Source: Balneola sp.
GTDB taxonomy: Bacteria; Bacteroidota; Rhodothermia; Balneolales; Balneolaceae
Direction of reading: 5' to 3'
Assembly (NCBI GenBank): GCA_002694685.1
Contig: NZMW01000013.1
Span: forward strand, 1 to 64,000
DNA length: 64,000 bases
Shown here: piece by piece, positions 8,910-17,495 of the stretch
How positions within the stretch are numbered: position 1 is the first letter of the stretch
Layout of the letters: each line of letters starts with the position of its first letter
Notes under the pieces: model-generated
Seen by the model: only the letters and a program-made list of their open reading frames with translations
Told to the model about the DNA's origin: nothing
Database searches by the model: none
Program-made: the position numbers and the translations under genes

Positions 8910-11147
8910 ATGAGATTTGTTTACCTTTTCATTGTTACACTTTTCACCACTACAACTTTGGCAGCCCAATCCAGCTCTATTCTGCGTTTCGTGGTATCTG
9001 AAGAAGGTGGACAGCCAATAGTAAGTGCTAATGTTCTGCTTTTTGAGGGGGATGAAGAAGAGTATACCGATTACGGCGTTACAACAAGAGATGGTTTTGT
9101 GGAATTCAGGGGACTTAGTGCCGGTACCTACCGGGTCAGGATTTCATTTATCGGTTTTGAAACCTTTGAAGAGTATTATGAAATACAACCAAGCGAAACC
9201 AAAGTATATCGCTTGACACTGGAGGAAGCGGTTGGCGAACTGCAGGAAGTTCAGGTTATTGGGGAAGGAAATAGCACAGGCGGAGTGGGTATCACCAGAG
9301 TTAGAGCAGAAGATTTAAGCAGGCTTCCCTCTGCCAGTCTTGAAGGCGATTTGATGGCCTACATACAAACCATGCCGGGTGTAATCAGCACGGGTGATCA
9401 AGGTGGGGATCTTTACATCAGGGGCGGAACACCGGCACAGAATCTGGTTTTGGTTGATAACATCCCATTGATAAAGCCCTTTCATATTTCAAACTTATTT
9501 TCAGCCTTTCCGGAAAAAGCAGTCAATGATGTTCAAATTATGGCCGGTGGATTTGACAACAGATACATGAGTTCCACTTCAGCAGTAATAGATGTAAACC
9601 TGAAGACAGGAAATTATAATCGATCAGGTGGGAGCGCTTCATTCAGTCCATATATGTCAACGGTATTTGTTGAAAGTCCGCTTGTACAAGGTAAATCATC
9701 GTTGGTGCTAAGTGGCCGAAAATCTACGATCAATGGGTTTTCGGGATATTTAGGTACTGAGAAACAGGAGATGGAATTTTATGATGTGATCGCCCGGTAC
9801 ACCCTGCAGGGAAGCCAATTTAACTGCAGCGCCAGTATGATCCTCACAGGAGATGAAGGGAAAATAAATGAAACCCGAAATCAAACCTTAAGCTGGTATA
9901 ATACCGGAGCGGGACTACGATGTTTTGGTTTTGATGAGACTTTCGACCACCCGTTTGAAGTTTCTATGGGCTTTTCAAATTTCAATAATTCAGAGGGAAG
10001 TGAACTTGTAACTGAACGAGATGCCGATGTAACTCAGGGTTATCTTCGGTTAGATATGCAGGAAGAATTGCTCAACCTCCGAATCGATTATGGCATCAAT
10101 ATTTTAATGCAGGGTTATAAGGCCCGGGCCGATGAACGGTTCACAAGCATAGATGATGGCGTTGATATCATTGATGGGGTAGTGCAGCTCTATACCAAAA
10201 CCAAGTGGCAGCCCAGCCGATGGCTTGCAATAGAACCTGGAATTGGAACTCAATTTGCATCAGAAAGTGAAGCAACTTTAGAACCTCGGGTGCGAGTTCA
10301 ATACAATCCCTTAAAGAATAACAGAATGGAGCTGAGCTTTGCTACAGGGATATATGCTCAGACCATGGAGGGGATAACGGATCAGAGGGATGCAGGATCA
10401 ACGTTTACTATCTATCGATCAACGAGAAGAGGGGAGCCATTACCATCAGCTTTTCATGCTATTGTGAGTGCGCAGAATAAGATCGGAAGATACTGGACCA
10501 CAAATGTTGAAGCCTATTACAAAGATCATCAAAACACACCCGTACCACTTTGGACTCAGGAGACCGGAGTAGAAACGGAAATTATTTTAGCAGATGGCGA
10601 AACCTATGGGATGGATTTTAGATTGGAATTCAATAACGGACCTCTGTTCTGGTATGCCGGCTATGGGCTTGGGAAAGTGGAATATAGTGCAGTAGGTAGC
10701 AATCTGGGCGAGTGGCTGGGTAACGAAGTGGTAAGCTATACGCCGGCACACGACCAGCGACATAAATTCAACACGTACATAAACTATAATGTTAAAGGCA
10801 CCACCTTAAGTGCCGGATGGGAATTTGGAAGTGGTTTACCATACACCCAGATATACGCCACCGATCTGCGCTTAAATATCCCCGATCAAGATCCCATCAG
10901 AGATCCGGGTATAACTGATGCCTACTATGATGAACCTTATACCGAGCGCTTACCCGTCTATCACCGGTTAGATATTTCAGCAAAACGGTTTTTTGAAATT
11001 AACCCAAGGTTCGAGATCGGCGCTGAACTTGGAGCCATCAATGTCTATGACCGAACCAATGTTTTTTACCTGGATGTAGTAGAATTTGAAGTGGTCAATC
11101 AGTCTCGGTTTTTACCATACGCATCTGTAAGTCTGAACTTAGACTGA
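8910..11147 (+). CDS. TonB-dependent receptor with carboxypeptidase-like regulatory domain
   Basis: A 745-residue outer-membrane receptor. A signal peptide (about 1-20, ending TLAAQ) is followed by a carboxypeptidase-D regulatory-like beta sandwich (about 22-105; SAGTYRVRISFIGFETFEEY), a TonB plug (about 125-215; GDLYIRGGTPAQNLVLVDNI) and a barrel ending in aromatic strands (RFLPYASVSLNL). Such receptors import substrates using TonB energy. The start at ATG 8910 fits the signal peptide; the frame is open upstream to 8799 but those residues look non-coding. Two paralogous lipoproteins follow directly, a usual arrangement for a receptor with surface substrate-binding partners. The substrate is unknown. 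The protein is shorter than SusC-type receptors and lacks their long barrel. Confidence 0.9.
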   Translation: MRFVYLFIVTLFTTTTLAAQSSSILRFVVSEEGGQPIVSANVLLFEGDEEEYTDYGVTTRDGFVEFRGLSAGTYRVRISFIGFETFEEYYEIQPSETKVYRLTLEEAVGELQEVQVIGEGNSTGGVGITRVRAEDLSRLPSASLEGDLMAYIQTMPGVISTGDQGGDLYIRGGTPAQNLVLVDNIPLIKPFHISNLFSAFPEKAVNDVQIMAGGFDNRYMSSTSAVIDVNLKTGNYNRSGGSASFSPYMSTVFVESPLVQGKSSLVLSGRKSTINGFSGYLGTEKQEMEFYDVIARYTLQGSQFNCSASMILTGDEGKINETRNQTLSWYNTGAGLRCFGFDETFDHPFEVSMGFSNFNNSEGSELVTERDADVTQGYLRLDMQEELLNLRIDYGINILMQGYKARADERFTSIDDGVDIIDGVVQLYTKTKWQPSRWLAIEPGIGTQFASESEATLEPRVRVQYNPLKNNRMELSFATGIYAQTMEGITDQRDAGSTFTIYRSTRRGEPLPSAFHAIVSAQNKIGRYWTTNVEAYYKDHQNTPVPLWTQETGVETEIILADGETYGMDFRLEFNNGPLFWYAGYGLGKVEYSAVGSNLGEWLGNEVVSYTPAHDQRHKFNTYINYNVKGTTLSAGWEFGSGLPYTQIYATDLRLNIPDQDPIRDPGITDAYYDEPYTERLPVYHRLDISAKRFFEINPRFEIGAELGAINVYDRTNVFYLDVVEFEVVNQSRFLPYASVSLNLD

Positions 11148-11162
11148 TAAAGTCACAAGAGG

Positions 11163-11999
11163 ATGAGAAAACGTAAAGAAACATCGTTGTACGTAGTATT
11201 GACAATGTTACTGCTGGTAATACTATCAGCCTGTGATACCAGCATCCAGCCCATAGTTGATAAAGGCAAGGCTTACTCTATTTACGGGCCTTTGGATATT
11301 CAGAAAACACCAAACTACATAAGAGTACACGATACCAATGACCTGTTAAACCCTGATCTGACAAAGGATTTAGGGGTTCAGGTTACTATGACAAATTTAA
11401 ACACCGGCGCTTCCCAATTGTTGAAAGATGAAGTCAAAGTTTTTGACAGCTTATATACCCACAATTTTGAGATTCCGGATTCACTTGAATACGACACCCG
11501 CTATAAATTTTCGTTAGAAGATGAGGATGGATATCGGGATAGTGTAATTTCTGTTACAACAAAAGAAACGGAACTGACTGTTATTCAGGATTCTGTGTCA
11601 TGTGGGGAGCTTTTTATGCTCAGGTTTACAAATGTCGATCTTAATGCAGGAGAACGTATCGAAACCGAGGTTGGGATTAAAGTTGGAGTTGCTTGGATGT
11701 ACACAAAACGTCCGGCTAATTTCCGACAATACAACAGCGCAACGAATACCTTAACAATGGGCTGGAGTCCAAACTATGTGTCTGAACTCATCTTTGGTCC
11801 TTTTGATTGGGTAACGTGCAGTACGTTTTCGAGTGATAAAATAAAGTTTAGCTTTACTCATGTTGGCTACATGGAAGAGGTCCAACCTAATGCCCCAAAT
11901 GAACTAGAATTCGATCAGCTTTATACGCCTAACCAGGTAGTACTTAGCAAATATAAGGGAAGCACAGAAGTCACCATAGATTCAACTGTTTTTAATTAG
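11163..11999 (+). CDS. Lipoprotein of unknown family, receptor-linked paralogue 1
   Basis: A 278-residue lipoprotein: a signal segment ends in ILSAC with Cys near residue 24. I do not recognise the family with certainty; position after a TonB receptor recalls DUF4249-type lipoproteins, but the typical text of that family is not evident. The strongest feature is its close similarity to the next gene, including KGKAYSIYGPL, TPNYIRVHDTNDLLN and TNLNTGASQLL. The mature part appears to be two beta-sandwich units, the first about residues 30-140. It begins 15 bases after the receptor gene, so the two are almost surely in one operon, and it is probably a surface partner of that receptor. Confidence 0.75.
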   Translation: MRKRKETSLYVVLTMLLLVILSACDTSIQPIVDKGKAYSIYGPLDIQKTPNYIRVHDTNDLLNPDLTKDLGVQVTMTNLNTGASQLLKDEVKVFDSLYTHNFEIPDSLEYDTRYKFSLEDEDGYRDSVISVTTKETELTVIQDSVSCGELFMLRFTNVDLNAGERIETEVGIKVGVAWMYTKRPANFRQYNSATNTLTMGWSPNYVSELIFGPFDWVTCSTFSSDKIKFSFTHVGYMEEVQPNAPNELEFDQLYTPNQVVLSKYKGSTEVTIDSTVFN

Positions 12000-12131
12000 A
12001 AACTACCTTAGCTAAATTCTTAACTCTGAAAATAGTTTTACTCTCCTTAAATAGTTTATGATTTCCTTTTTTTACATTTTTGTCCTTCAAGGCTACATTG
12101 AGTCAGAAAAGAAAAAGGACTAAAAAAGAAC

Positions 12132-12995
12132 ATGAAGGCTGCTGTTTACGGGATGATATTGTGGGTGGCTCTGCTGGGTATTTCAGGCTGTGACAGCCCT
12201 ATTGAACCTATAGCTGATAAAGGGAAAGCTTACTCCATTTATGGCCCTTTAAATATGTTGGATACTCCAAATTACATTCGTGTACACGACACGAATGATT
12301 TGTTAAATACCATCGCCACCAAAGATTTAGGAGCTGACATTACCCTCACTAATTTAAATACGGGAGCCTCACAACTACTTGAGGACGAGTTCAGGGTTTT
12401 TGATAGCCTCTACACCCATAACTTCAGAATCCAAGACTCCATAAACTATGATACACGCTATAAAATTTCGTTAGAAGATGAGGATGGTTTCAGGGATAGC
12501 TTGATCACGGTGACCCCAAAAAAGAGCAGCGTTTCACTCTCAAAAGACCTTGTGCATTGTGACGAAGTCTTCCAAGTCAGGTTCACCAACATTGATCTTG
12601 AGGCTGGAGAAGAATTGGAAATTGAAGTAGGCATGCAACTGGGAACTCAGTGGTTTTGGACTCAAAGAAACAGCAATATTGAATACGATCCTGAAACAGA
12701 GGTATTGGAAGCGAGGTGGACACCAATTGGAGTTTCAGCTACCCTTTTCGGTGAATTACAGGGTGGGATTTTAGCGTACCCTCAATGTGTGGAATTTGAT
12801 AATCCTAAAATTAGAGTTCGATATACCCATCTTGGGTTCATAGAAGATATTGGGGATTCAATAGCTCAAGACATTCAGGATCAGGAAGGGCAAACGTATT
12901 TCCGGAAGATTGTTTTAAGCTACTACAGTGGAGAAAAAGAGTTGTTCTTCAAAGACACCGCTAAATCACCTGATCCTCCCATTTCCAATCAATAA
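12132..12995 (+). CDS. Lipoprotein of unknown family, receptor-linked paralogue 2
   Basis: A 287-residue lipoprotein (lipobox ISGC near residue 20) and a clear tandem duplicate of the preceding gene. The shared blocks include DKGKAYSIYGPL, TPNYIRVHDTNDLLN, LTNLNTGASQLL and FDSLYTHNF; similarity is strongest over the N-terminal half and weaker after about residue 140, with a longer C-terminal tail here. That pattern suggests a conserved contact surface and a diverging ligand-facing half. A 132-base gap separates the copies, so this one may have its own promoter. The function is unknown; a partner of the upstream TonB receptor is inferred. Confidence 0.75.
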   Translation: MKAAVYGMILWVALLGISGCDSPIEPIADKGKAYSIYGPLNMLDTPNYIRVHDTNDLLNTIATKDLGADITLTNLNTGASQLLEDEFRVFDSLYTHNFRIQDSINYDTRYKISLEDEDGFRDSLITVTPKKSSVSLSKDLVHCDEVFQVRFTNIDLEAGEELEIEVGMQLGTQWFWTQRNSNIEYDPETEVLEARWTPIGVSATLFGELQGGILAYPQCVEFDNPKIRVRYTHLGFIEDIGDSIAQDIQDQEGQTYFRKIVLSYYSGEKELFFKDTAKSPDPPISNQ

Positions 12996-13007
12996 TAAGC
13001 TCCTGTT

Positions 13008-14132
13008 TTAAGGGCAGAATCCTTTGGGGATACTGACAGTATCAGAAAAAGACTCATATTCCACCAATACTTCAGCTTCCATGTCAGGATTATTTCTAAA
13101 ACTACCTTCAATACCAAGCTGAACTTCCCCCGACTGAAGTGTATATGACGCAGTTTGAGCAAGTGAATACTTGACACCGTTAGAAAGTGTAATGATTGGG
13201 TTCATTCGTCTAAAGAAAAGTCCTGCTGTACTCTGGCTGGGGATACATTCCAGCACAACATCCATGCTTTCTTGTTCCGGCTCTTGAGTCCCAAAAAATA
13301 AGGTCAGCGGAAAGGGTATGCGTTCCAGCCAATCTACCTGTTGGTGACTACCACCCGGAACTTCGTAGTATAAGTTTCTAATTCCAGGCTCAACTCCGGC
13401 ATCTTCAAGTTCGGCATAAAGCGGTACATAGTAGTTCCATTCTCTGGTGCCTATATCAAACCAAAATTTTTGACCATTGCTGTAATCACCATCAACATCA
13501 TCAAAAATCGCATAATCAGCAACCCAGAATGATCCGGAAAGACTGGCTGAGTATTTGATTTTATCAGGGTATTTAAGACCCATCCACGTTGAAACTAATC
13601 CGCCGAGGGAATACCCTAAAATACCGACTTCATTTTCATCAATATTATATTCCATTTGCAGAGAAGGTATGACCTGTTCAAAAATCTGTTCGGCATAAAG
13701 GTCAGCTTGTGGTTCATAGGCGCCCCAGTTATTGGTAACCCATTCATCCTCATAAGGGATATACCAGTTATTTCTTTGGCTTCCGCTATATATAGCTACT
13801 GCCAAGAAAGGCTCGGTTATACCTTCATCAATCAACGTATTAAAAATAACAGCCATACTGCTTGGGTTTGGCGGGAACACGGTCTCGCCATCATTGAGAA
13901 TCAGCAGCGGGTAAGCTTTTGATTCGTCATAATCGCTTGGGGTATACACCGTAACCTGCATTCCATTATTCAGTTGGTAATCCTGAAGGCTTCCCCTGCA
14001 AGACTCATTATTGCAGATGTCGGAAACGGGGGAGTCAGGGCATCCCGAAATAAAGACCGCTAAAAAGCATAAACCAAGCAGGTTTTTTAAAGCCGAATTT
14101 TTAGAGTAAATAGAATTCAAGAATAGTTTCAT
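13008..14132 (-). CDS. Esterase-like lipoprotein (PF00756-like alpha/beta hydrolase)
   Basis: A 374-residue lipoprotein (lipobox ISGC near residue 31). After a short linker with CNNESC, the body follows the enterochelin-esterase/esterase D pattern: VTVYTPSDYDE, YPLLILNDGETVF, a VAIYSG strand, the nucleophile elbow GYSLGG, SLSGSFW, and a late His in GGSHQQVDW. The C-terminal 85 residues form a separate beta domain. ATG 14132 is chosen; a TTG three codons upstream (14141) is possible. It converges on the second receptor-linked lipoprotein gene with a 12-base gap. It is the second PF00756-like hydrolase in 15 kb; family members cleave siderophore, feruloyl and other esters, and the substrate here is unknown. 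Confidence 0.8.
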   Translation of the reverse strand: MKLFLNSIYSKNSALKNLLGLCFLAVFISGCPDSPVSDICNNESCRGSLQDYQLNNGMQVTVYTPSDYDESKAYPLLILNDGETVFPPNPSSMAVIFNTLIDEGITEPFLAVAIYSGSQRNNWYIPYEDEWVTNNWGAYEPQADLYAEQIFEQVIPSLQMEYNIDENEVGILGYSLGGLVSTWMGLKYPDKIKYSASLSGSFWVADYAIFDDVDGDYSNGQKFWFDIGTREWNYYVPLYAELEDAGVEPGIRNLYYEVPGGSHQQVDWLERIPFPLTLFFGTQEPEQESMDVVLECIPSQSTAGLFFRRMNPIITLSNGVKYSLAQTASYTLQSGEVQLGIEGSFRNNPDMEAEVLVEYESFSDTVSIPKGFCP

Positions 14133-14433
14133 GATGCTCAATTATTAATGATTGAGACTAATATTCTGTATAAACCAGACCTCTGCTCGGCTAAGAGTTT
14201 CTAATGGTTATTTGTACTGTTGAAGGTGCATTTTTTGAGGATGAGGAAATTAATGCTTAGACCTGCATTTGTATCTTTTGGAGGTTGATTTGAGATCGAA
14301 CCAAATCAGATTATTTATTCAGCCCCCTCATTTATGAGTTTATTCAACAAAGGTGCCATTTGGTCTGATAAGAAAGGTAAACCTTAGTCTTTATAGCTAC
14401 CATTAACATGAACAGATCACCTATATAATTATA
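14133..14433. other. Divergent intergenic region
   Basis: About 300 bases between divergent genes (esterase-like lipoprotein and TPR/propeller protein). It is AT-rich, carries no convincing open frame, RNA gene or strong inverted repeat, and presumably holds the promoters of both transcription units. I cannot place a convincing TTTG/TAnnTTTG pair in it. Confidence 0.4.
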
Positions 14434-15708
14434 ATGAAAGGTATTTTTTTAGCGCTCATTCTTACACTTGTTTCATCTGCGGTTTTAAAGGCACAAGATT
14501 ACGTTGAGTATCACAGGCAGGGTATGGCTGCTCTGGAGGCTAAGAACTATCCGTCCTATTTAGAGAATGCAAGAAAGGCGGATTCGCTTCGGCCTAACCA
14601 CCCGTCATTAATGTATAGTTTGGCTAAAAGTTATGCGTTAAACAATCAGGACAAGGAGGCTGCAAAAACACTTGAGGTACTAACGCATTTTTATGCTTCG
14701 GTAAATGTTCTCGATACCACCGACTTCAATAGTCTTTTTCATTCTCAGGACTGGTATGTTCTGGAAGAAATGGTGAAGTCATATCAAACTACAAAGGCGA
14801 CAAGCGATTTGGCTTTTGAAATAGAAAAAGCTGGCTTTCATCCTGAGGGAATAGCCTACCATGCTAAACAAGATGTCTTTTATATATCAGATATCAGAGA
14901 GGGACATATATATAGAGTAAACCAATCAGGAACCGAAATTGAATTGCTGGCAAGCTTAAAAGAACTTGGGTATTGGTCAGCAATGGGAGTGGCTGTAGAT
15001 CCCACAGATGATGAAATACTCTGGGTTACAACATCTGCAGTTTCATTATTCTCAGGATATAAGGATGCTTTAGCAGGAAAATCGGCTGTCTTAAAATTAC
15101 ATGCCCAGACCGGTGAGCTTCTGAAGGCCTACAAACCTAATAGTGAAGGTCAGTTACTCGGAGACTTGATTCTTTCATCTCAAGGCAAGCTTTATACCAC
15201 CGACAGTAACAATCCAATAATATATACCATTGACGAAAGTGGTGATTCCCTAACCCAAGCTTTTAAAAATAACGATTGGTGGAACTTACAGGGCTTGGCT
15301 TTTTCGGATGACGAACAAGCGTTATATGTTTCTGACTACATTCAAGGCATATATAAAATAGAAGTGGCAACCGGAGCCATCACACCTTTCATCAATGAGA
15401 ATGAAAGGCTGCGAGGAGGAGATGGCATTTACCTGAAAAATGATAAGCTCTACATTCTCCAAAATGGTTCAACACCGAAACGCATTGCGCACATCAAACT
15501 TGACTCAGAGGGGTATGGAATTGCGGAAAGTTTATCATTTCCTGATCAGGCCCGTGGGGACATGGAAGAGCCTACACTGGGTACTTGGGTAAATTCGGAA
15601 TTATTCTATATTGCGAACAGCCCCTGGGGGTATTATGATGATGAAAATCAGCCAAAAACTAACGAATGGCCGGCGCTAAAAATATTTCGCCTTAAGACAG
15701 AAAAATGA
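14434..15708 (+). CDS. Exported protein with TPR-like N terminus and SMP-30-like propeller
   Basis: A 424-residue exported protein (signal peptide about 1-20, ending LKAQD). Residues about 22-90 form a TPR-like helical pair (QGMAALEAKNYPSYLENARK, LMYSLAKSYALNNQ). From about 125 onward it resembles the SMP-30/gluconolactonase-like six-bladed propeller: GFHPEGIAYHAKQDVFYISD, GVAVDPTDDEILWVTT, LQGLAFSDDEQALYVSD and LRGGDGIYLKNDKLYI. Comparable proteins bind or hydrolyse small lactones, but catalysis is not shown here. Its stop codon overlaps the start of a LytS-type kinase gene (ATGA), so the three genes 14434-17485 form one coupled unit. The propeller may sense an envelope signal for that kinase, which is inference. 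Confidence 0.75.
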   Translation: MKGIFLALILTLVSSAVLKAQDYVEYHRQGMAALEAKNYPSYLENARKADSLRPNHPSLMYSLAKSYALNNQDKEAAKTLEVLTHFYASVNVLDTTDFNSLFHSQDWYVLEEMVKSYQTTKATSDLAFEIEKAGFHPEGIAYHAKQDVFYISDIREGHIYRVNQSGTEIELLASLKELGYWSAMGVAVDPTDDEILWVTTSAVSLFSGYKDALAGKSAVLKLHAQTGELLKAYKPNSEGQLLGDLILSSQGKLYTTDSNNPIIYTIDESGDSLTQAFKNNDWWNLQGLAFSDDEQALYVSDYIQGIYKIEVATGAITPFINENERLRGGDGIYLKNDKLYILQNGSTPKRIAHIKLDSEGYGIAESLSFPDQARGDMEEPTLGTWVNSELFYIANSPWGYYDDENQPKTNEWPALKIFRLKTEK

Positions 15709-16739
15709 GATTTAATACTCTTAAAAATCGAGCAATAATAGCTGCAGTACTAGCAACTCCTTCTTATACCTTTCTATATCTCATCAGAGGGTACGATTTT
15801 GCGGACATGACGGCATATGCCCATATCGAGTATTCATGTGCAGTCTTTTTGATTCTCATCTGTCTTTTTGAACTTCATACTCTCAAAAGTCGCTGGCTAG
15901 AAGGTAAAATCCCCTGGAAATTTAACGTAAAAAAACGCCTTTGGGCTGAAATTGCTTTAACTGCAGTCCTGACCCCGGCAATAGTTAATCCGGTTATGGT
16001 GCTGTTATATCAGACCATCTGGGATATGGGGGTTTGGTTTCCGGGTTTGATTGAGTACAACCTTTTCGCACTGAGTTTTTCAGTTTCCATCGCTGCCTTT
16101 GTGAATGCGGATGTCATCATAAAAGAGTGGAAAAAATCGCTTTTGGACTATGAAATTTTAGAGAAGGAAAATGCCAAAGCTAAGCTGAGTGTTTTGCAAG
16201 CACAGATAAGTCCACATTTCTTGTTCAACAACTTCAACGTGCTCAGTGCTTTAATTGATGAGGATCCAAAGCTGGCTCAGAAATATTTGGATGTTCTGAG
16301 TGATATCTACCGGTACGTGCTCAATCAGAAGAACGAAGAATTGGTTTATTTAAAAGATGAAATTGAATTCATAGAAAAATATCTGTTCTTGCTTCGAATT
16401 CGGTTCAACGAAAAACTAAACTGTGAAATTAACCTTAATGGTCATGGTAATTATAAAGTACCGTCCGCTACATTACAGATATTGGTGGAAAATGCGGTTA
16501 AGCACAACGAGATATCATCCAGAAATCCTATGAATATTGCTATCAAAGTAATAGAAGACGAATGGCTGGAAATCAGGAATAACCTTCAGCCCAAACGAAG
16601 TTCAATTAAGAGTACAGAAGTGGGTTTAAAGAATATTTCTGATCGTTTCAAATACTTTACAGAAAAAGAGGTCTATGTCAATAAGACCAAAGATGAGTTC
16701 ATCGTACAAATTCCAATTTTAAGTATGGAGGCCCCATGA
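15705..16739 (+). CDS. LytS-type sensor histidine kinase
   Basis: A 344-residue inner-membrane kinase of the His_kinase (PF06580) family. Four hydrophobic segments lie at about 8-27, 36-56, 76-106 and 115-140, with no evident extracellular sensor domain. A short coiled linker leads to the phospho-acceptor region AQISPHFLFNNFN with His171, followed by the ATP-binding domain with LVENAVKHN (N box) and GLKNISDRF (G-type box). It should phosphorylate the response regulator gene that overlaps its 3' end by four bases. The 5' end overlaps the propeller gene in the same manner. Ligand unknown; the membrane domain itself or the upstream propeller protein could provide the signal. Confidence 0.88.
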   Translation: MRFNTLKNRAIIAAVLATPSYTFLYLIRGYDFADMTAYAHIEYSCAVFLILICLFELHTLKSRWLEGKIPWKFNVKKRLWAEIALTAVLTPAIVNPVMVLLYQTIWDMGVWFPGLIEYNLFALSFSVSIAAFVNADVIIKEWKKSLLDYEILEKENAKAKLSVLQAQISPHFLFNNFNVLSALIDEDPKLAQKYLDVLSDIYRYVLNQKNEELVYLKDEIEFIEKYLFLLRIRFNEKLNCEINLNGHGNYKVPSATLQILVENAVKHNEISSRNPMNIAIKVIEDEWLEIRNNLQPKRSSIKSTEVGLKNISDRFKYFTEKEVYVNKTKDEFIVQIPILSMEAP

Positions 16740-17485
16740 ATGTGCTAATTTGTGAAGACGAAGCACCAGCAAGGAAGCAGATTTCAAAAAATATCAAAGA
16801 AGTGTATCCTGATGTTCATATCGTTGCAGCGGTAGAGACCGGGGAAGAGGCATTATCCGTAATTCAGAATGTAGATTTAGATCTGATCTTTATGGATGTC
16901 GAGCTCGCTGACGGACCTTGTTTTGAAACCCTCGATAAAGTTGAAATCCACACCCCTGTTATATTCACCACGGCTTATGATGAATATGCACTTAAAGCCT
17001 TTAAGCTGAACAGCATCGACTATTTGGTAAAGCCTATTTCCCGGCAGGATATTGAGAGTGGCTTCGAGAAATACAAGAAAATGAAGCAGAGCTTTGAAGA
17101 GGTGCCTTCTTTTAAGTTTAAGAGAGAGATTTTTCAGGAAAAAAATTATAAAGAACGCTTTTTGGTGAAATTGGGAAGGAAGTTATTCCCTTTAAACACC
17201 AACGAGATAGCCTATTTTATGGCAAGTGATAAGCTGGTATGGCTCGTGACTAACGAAAAGAAGCGATACATCGTGAACTTCACGCTTTCGGAATTGGAAG
17301 AAATACTTGATCCTGAAATCTTCTTTCGGCTAAACAGGCAGTTTATTACCAATGTAAATGCTGTCAAAGATCTGGAACCTTACTTTAAAGGGCAGGTCAC
17401 CGTAAACCTTTTGCCGCCGGTTGAGGAAGAGATTATAATCAGCAGAAATAAAACCCCCGAACTCAAAGATTGGCTCGGGGTTTAG
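16736..17485 (+). CDS. LytTR-family response regulator
   Basis: A 249-residue two-domain regulator. The receiver (about 1-120) has the acidic pair in CEDEAPARKQ, the phospho-acceptor Asp54 in IFMDVELADG, the switch Thr in VIFTTAYDEY and Lys in YLVKPIS. A linker joins it to a LytTR DNA-binding domain (about 140-245; FLVKLGRKLFPL, FFRLNRQFITNVNAV). It acts with the overlapping LytS-type kinase gene. The target genes are unknown; autoregulation of this operon is likely in the family. The last codons double as part of a transcription terminator serving the opposite-strand ornithine aminotransferase gene. Confidence 0.9.
   Translation: MNVLICEDEAPARKQISKNIKEVYPDVHIVAAVETGEEALSVIQNVDLDLIFMDVELADGPCFETLDKVEIHTPVIFTTAYDEYALKAFKLNSIDYLVKPISRQDIESGFEKYKKMKQSFEEVPSFKFKREIFQEKNYKERFLVKLGRKLFPLNTNEIAYFMASDKLVWLVTNEKKRYIVNFTLSELEEILDPEIFFRLNRQFITNVNAVKDLEPYFKGQVTVNLLPPVEEEIIISRNKTPELKDWLGV
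17445..17483 (-). terminator. Rho-independent terminator of rocD
   Basis: Read on the minus strand, arms at 17475-17483 and 17451-17460 form a GC-rich stem (AAACCCCGA against TCGGGGGTTT, one bulge) with a loop of 14 bases, followed by TTTTATTT-like text. It lies 13 bases past the ornithine aminotransferase stop and inside the last codons of the convergent response-regulator gene. Confidence 0.6.
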
Positions 17486-17495
17486 TAAGAAATCT

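Noticed and set aside
11163-12995. Assignment of the paralogous lipoproteins to DUF4249
   Set aside because: Position fits, but the characteristic N-terminal text of that family is not seen, so I left them unassigned.
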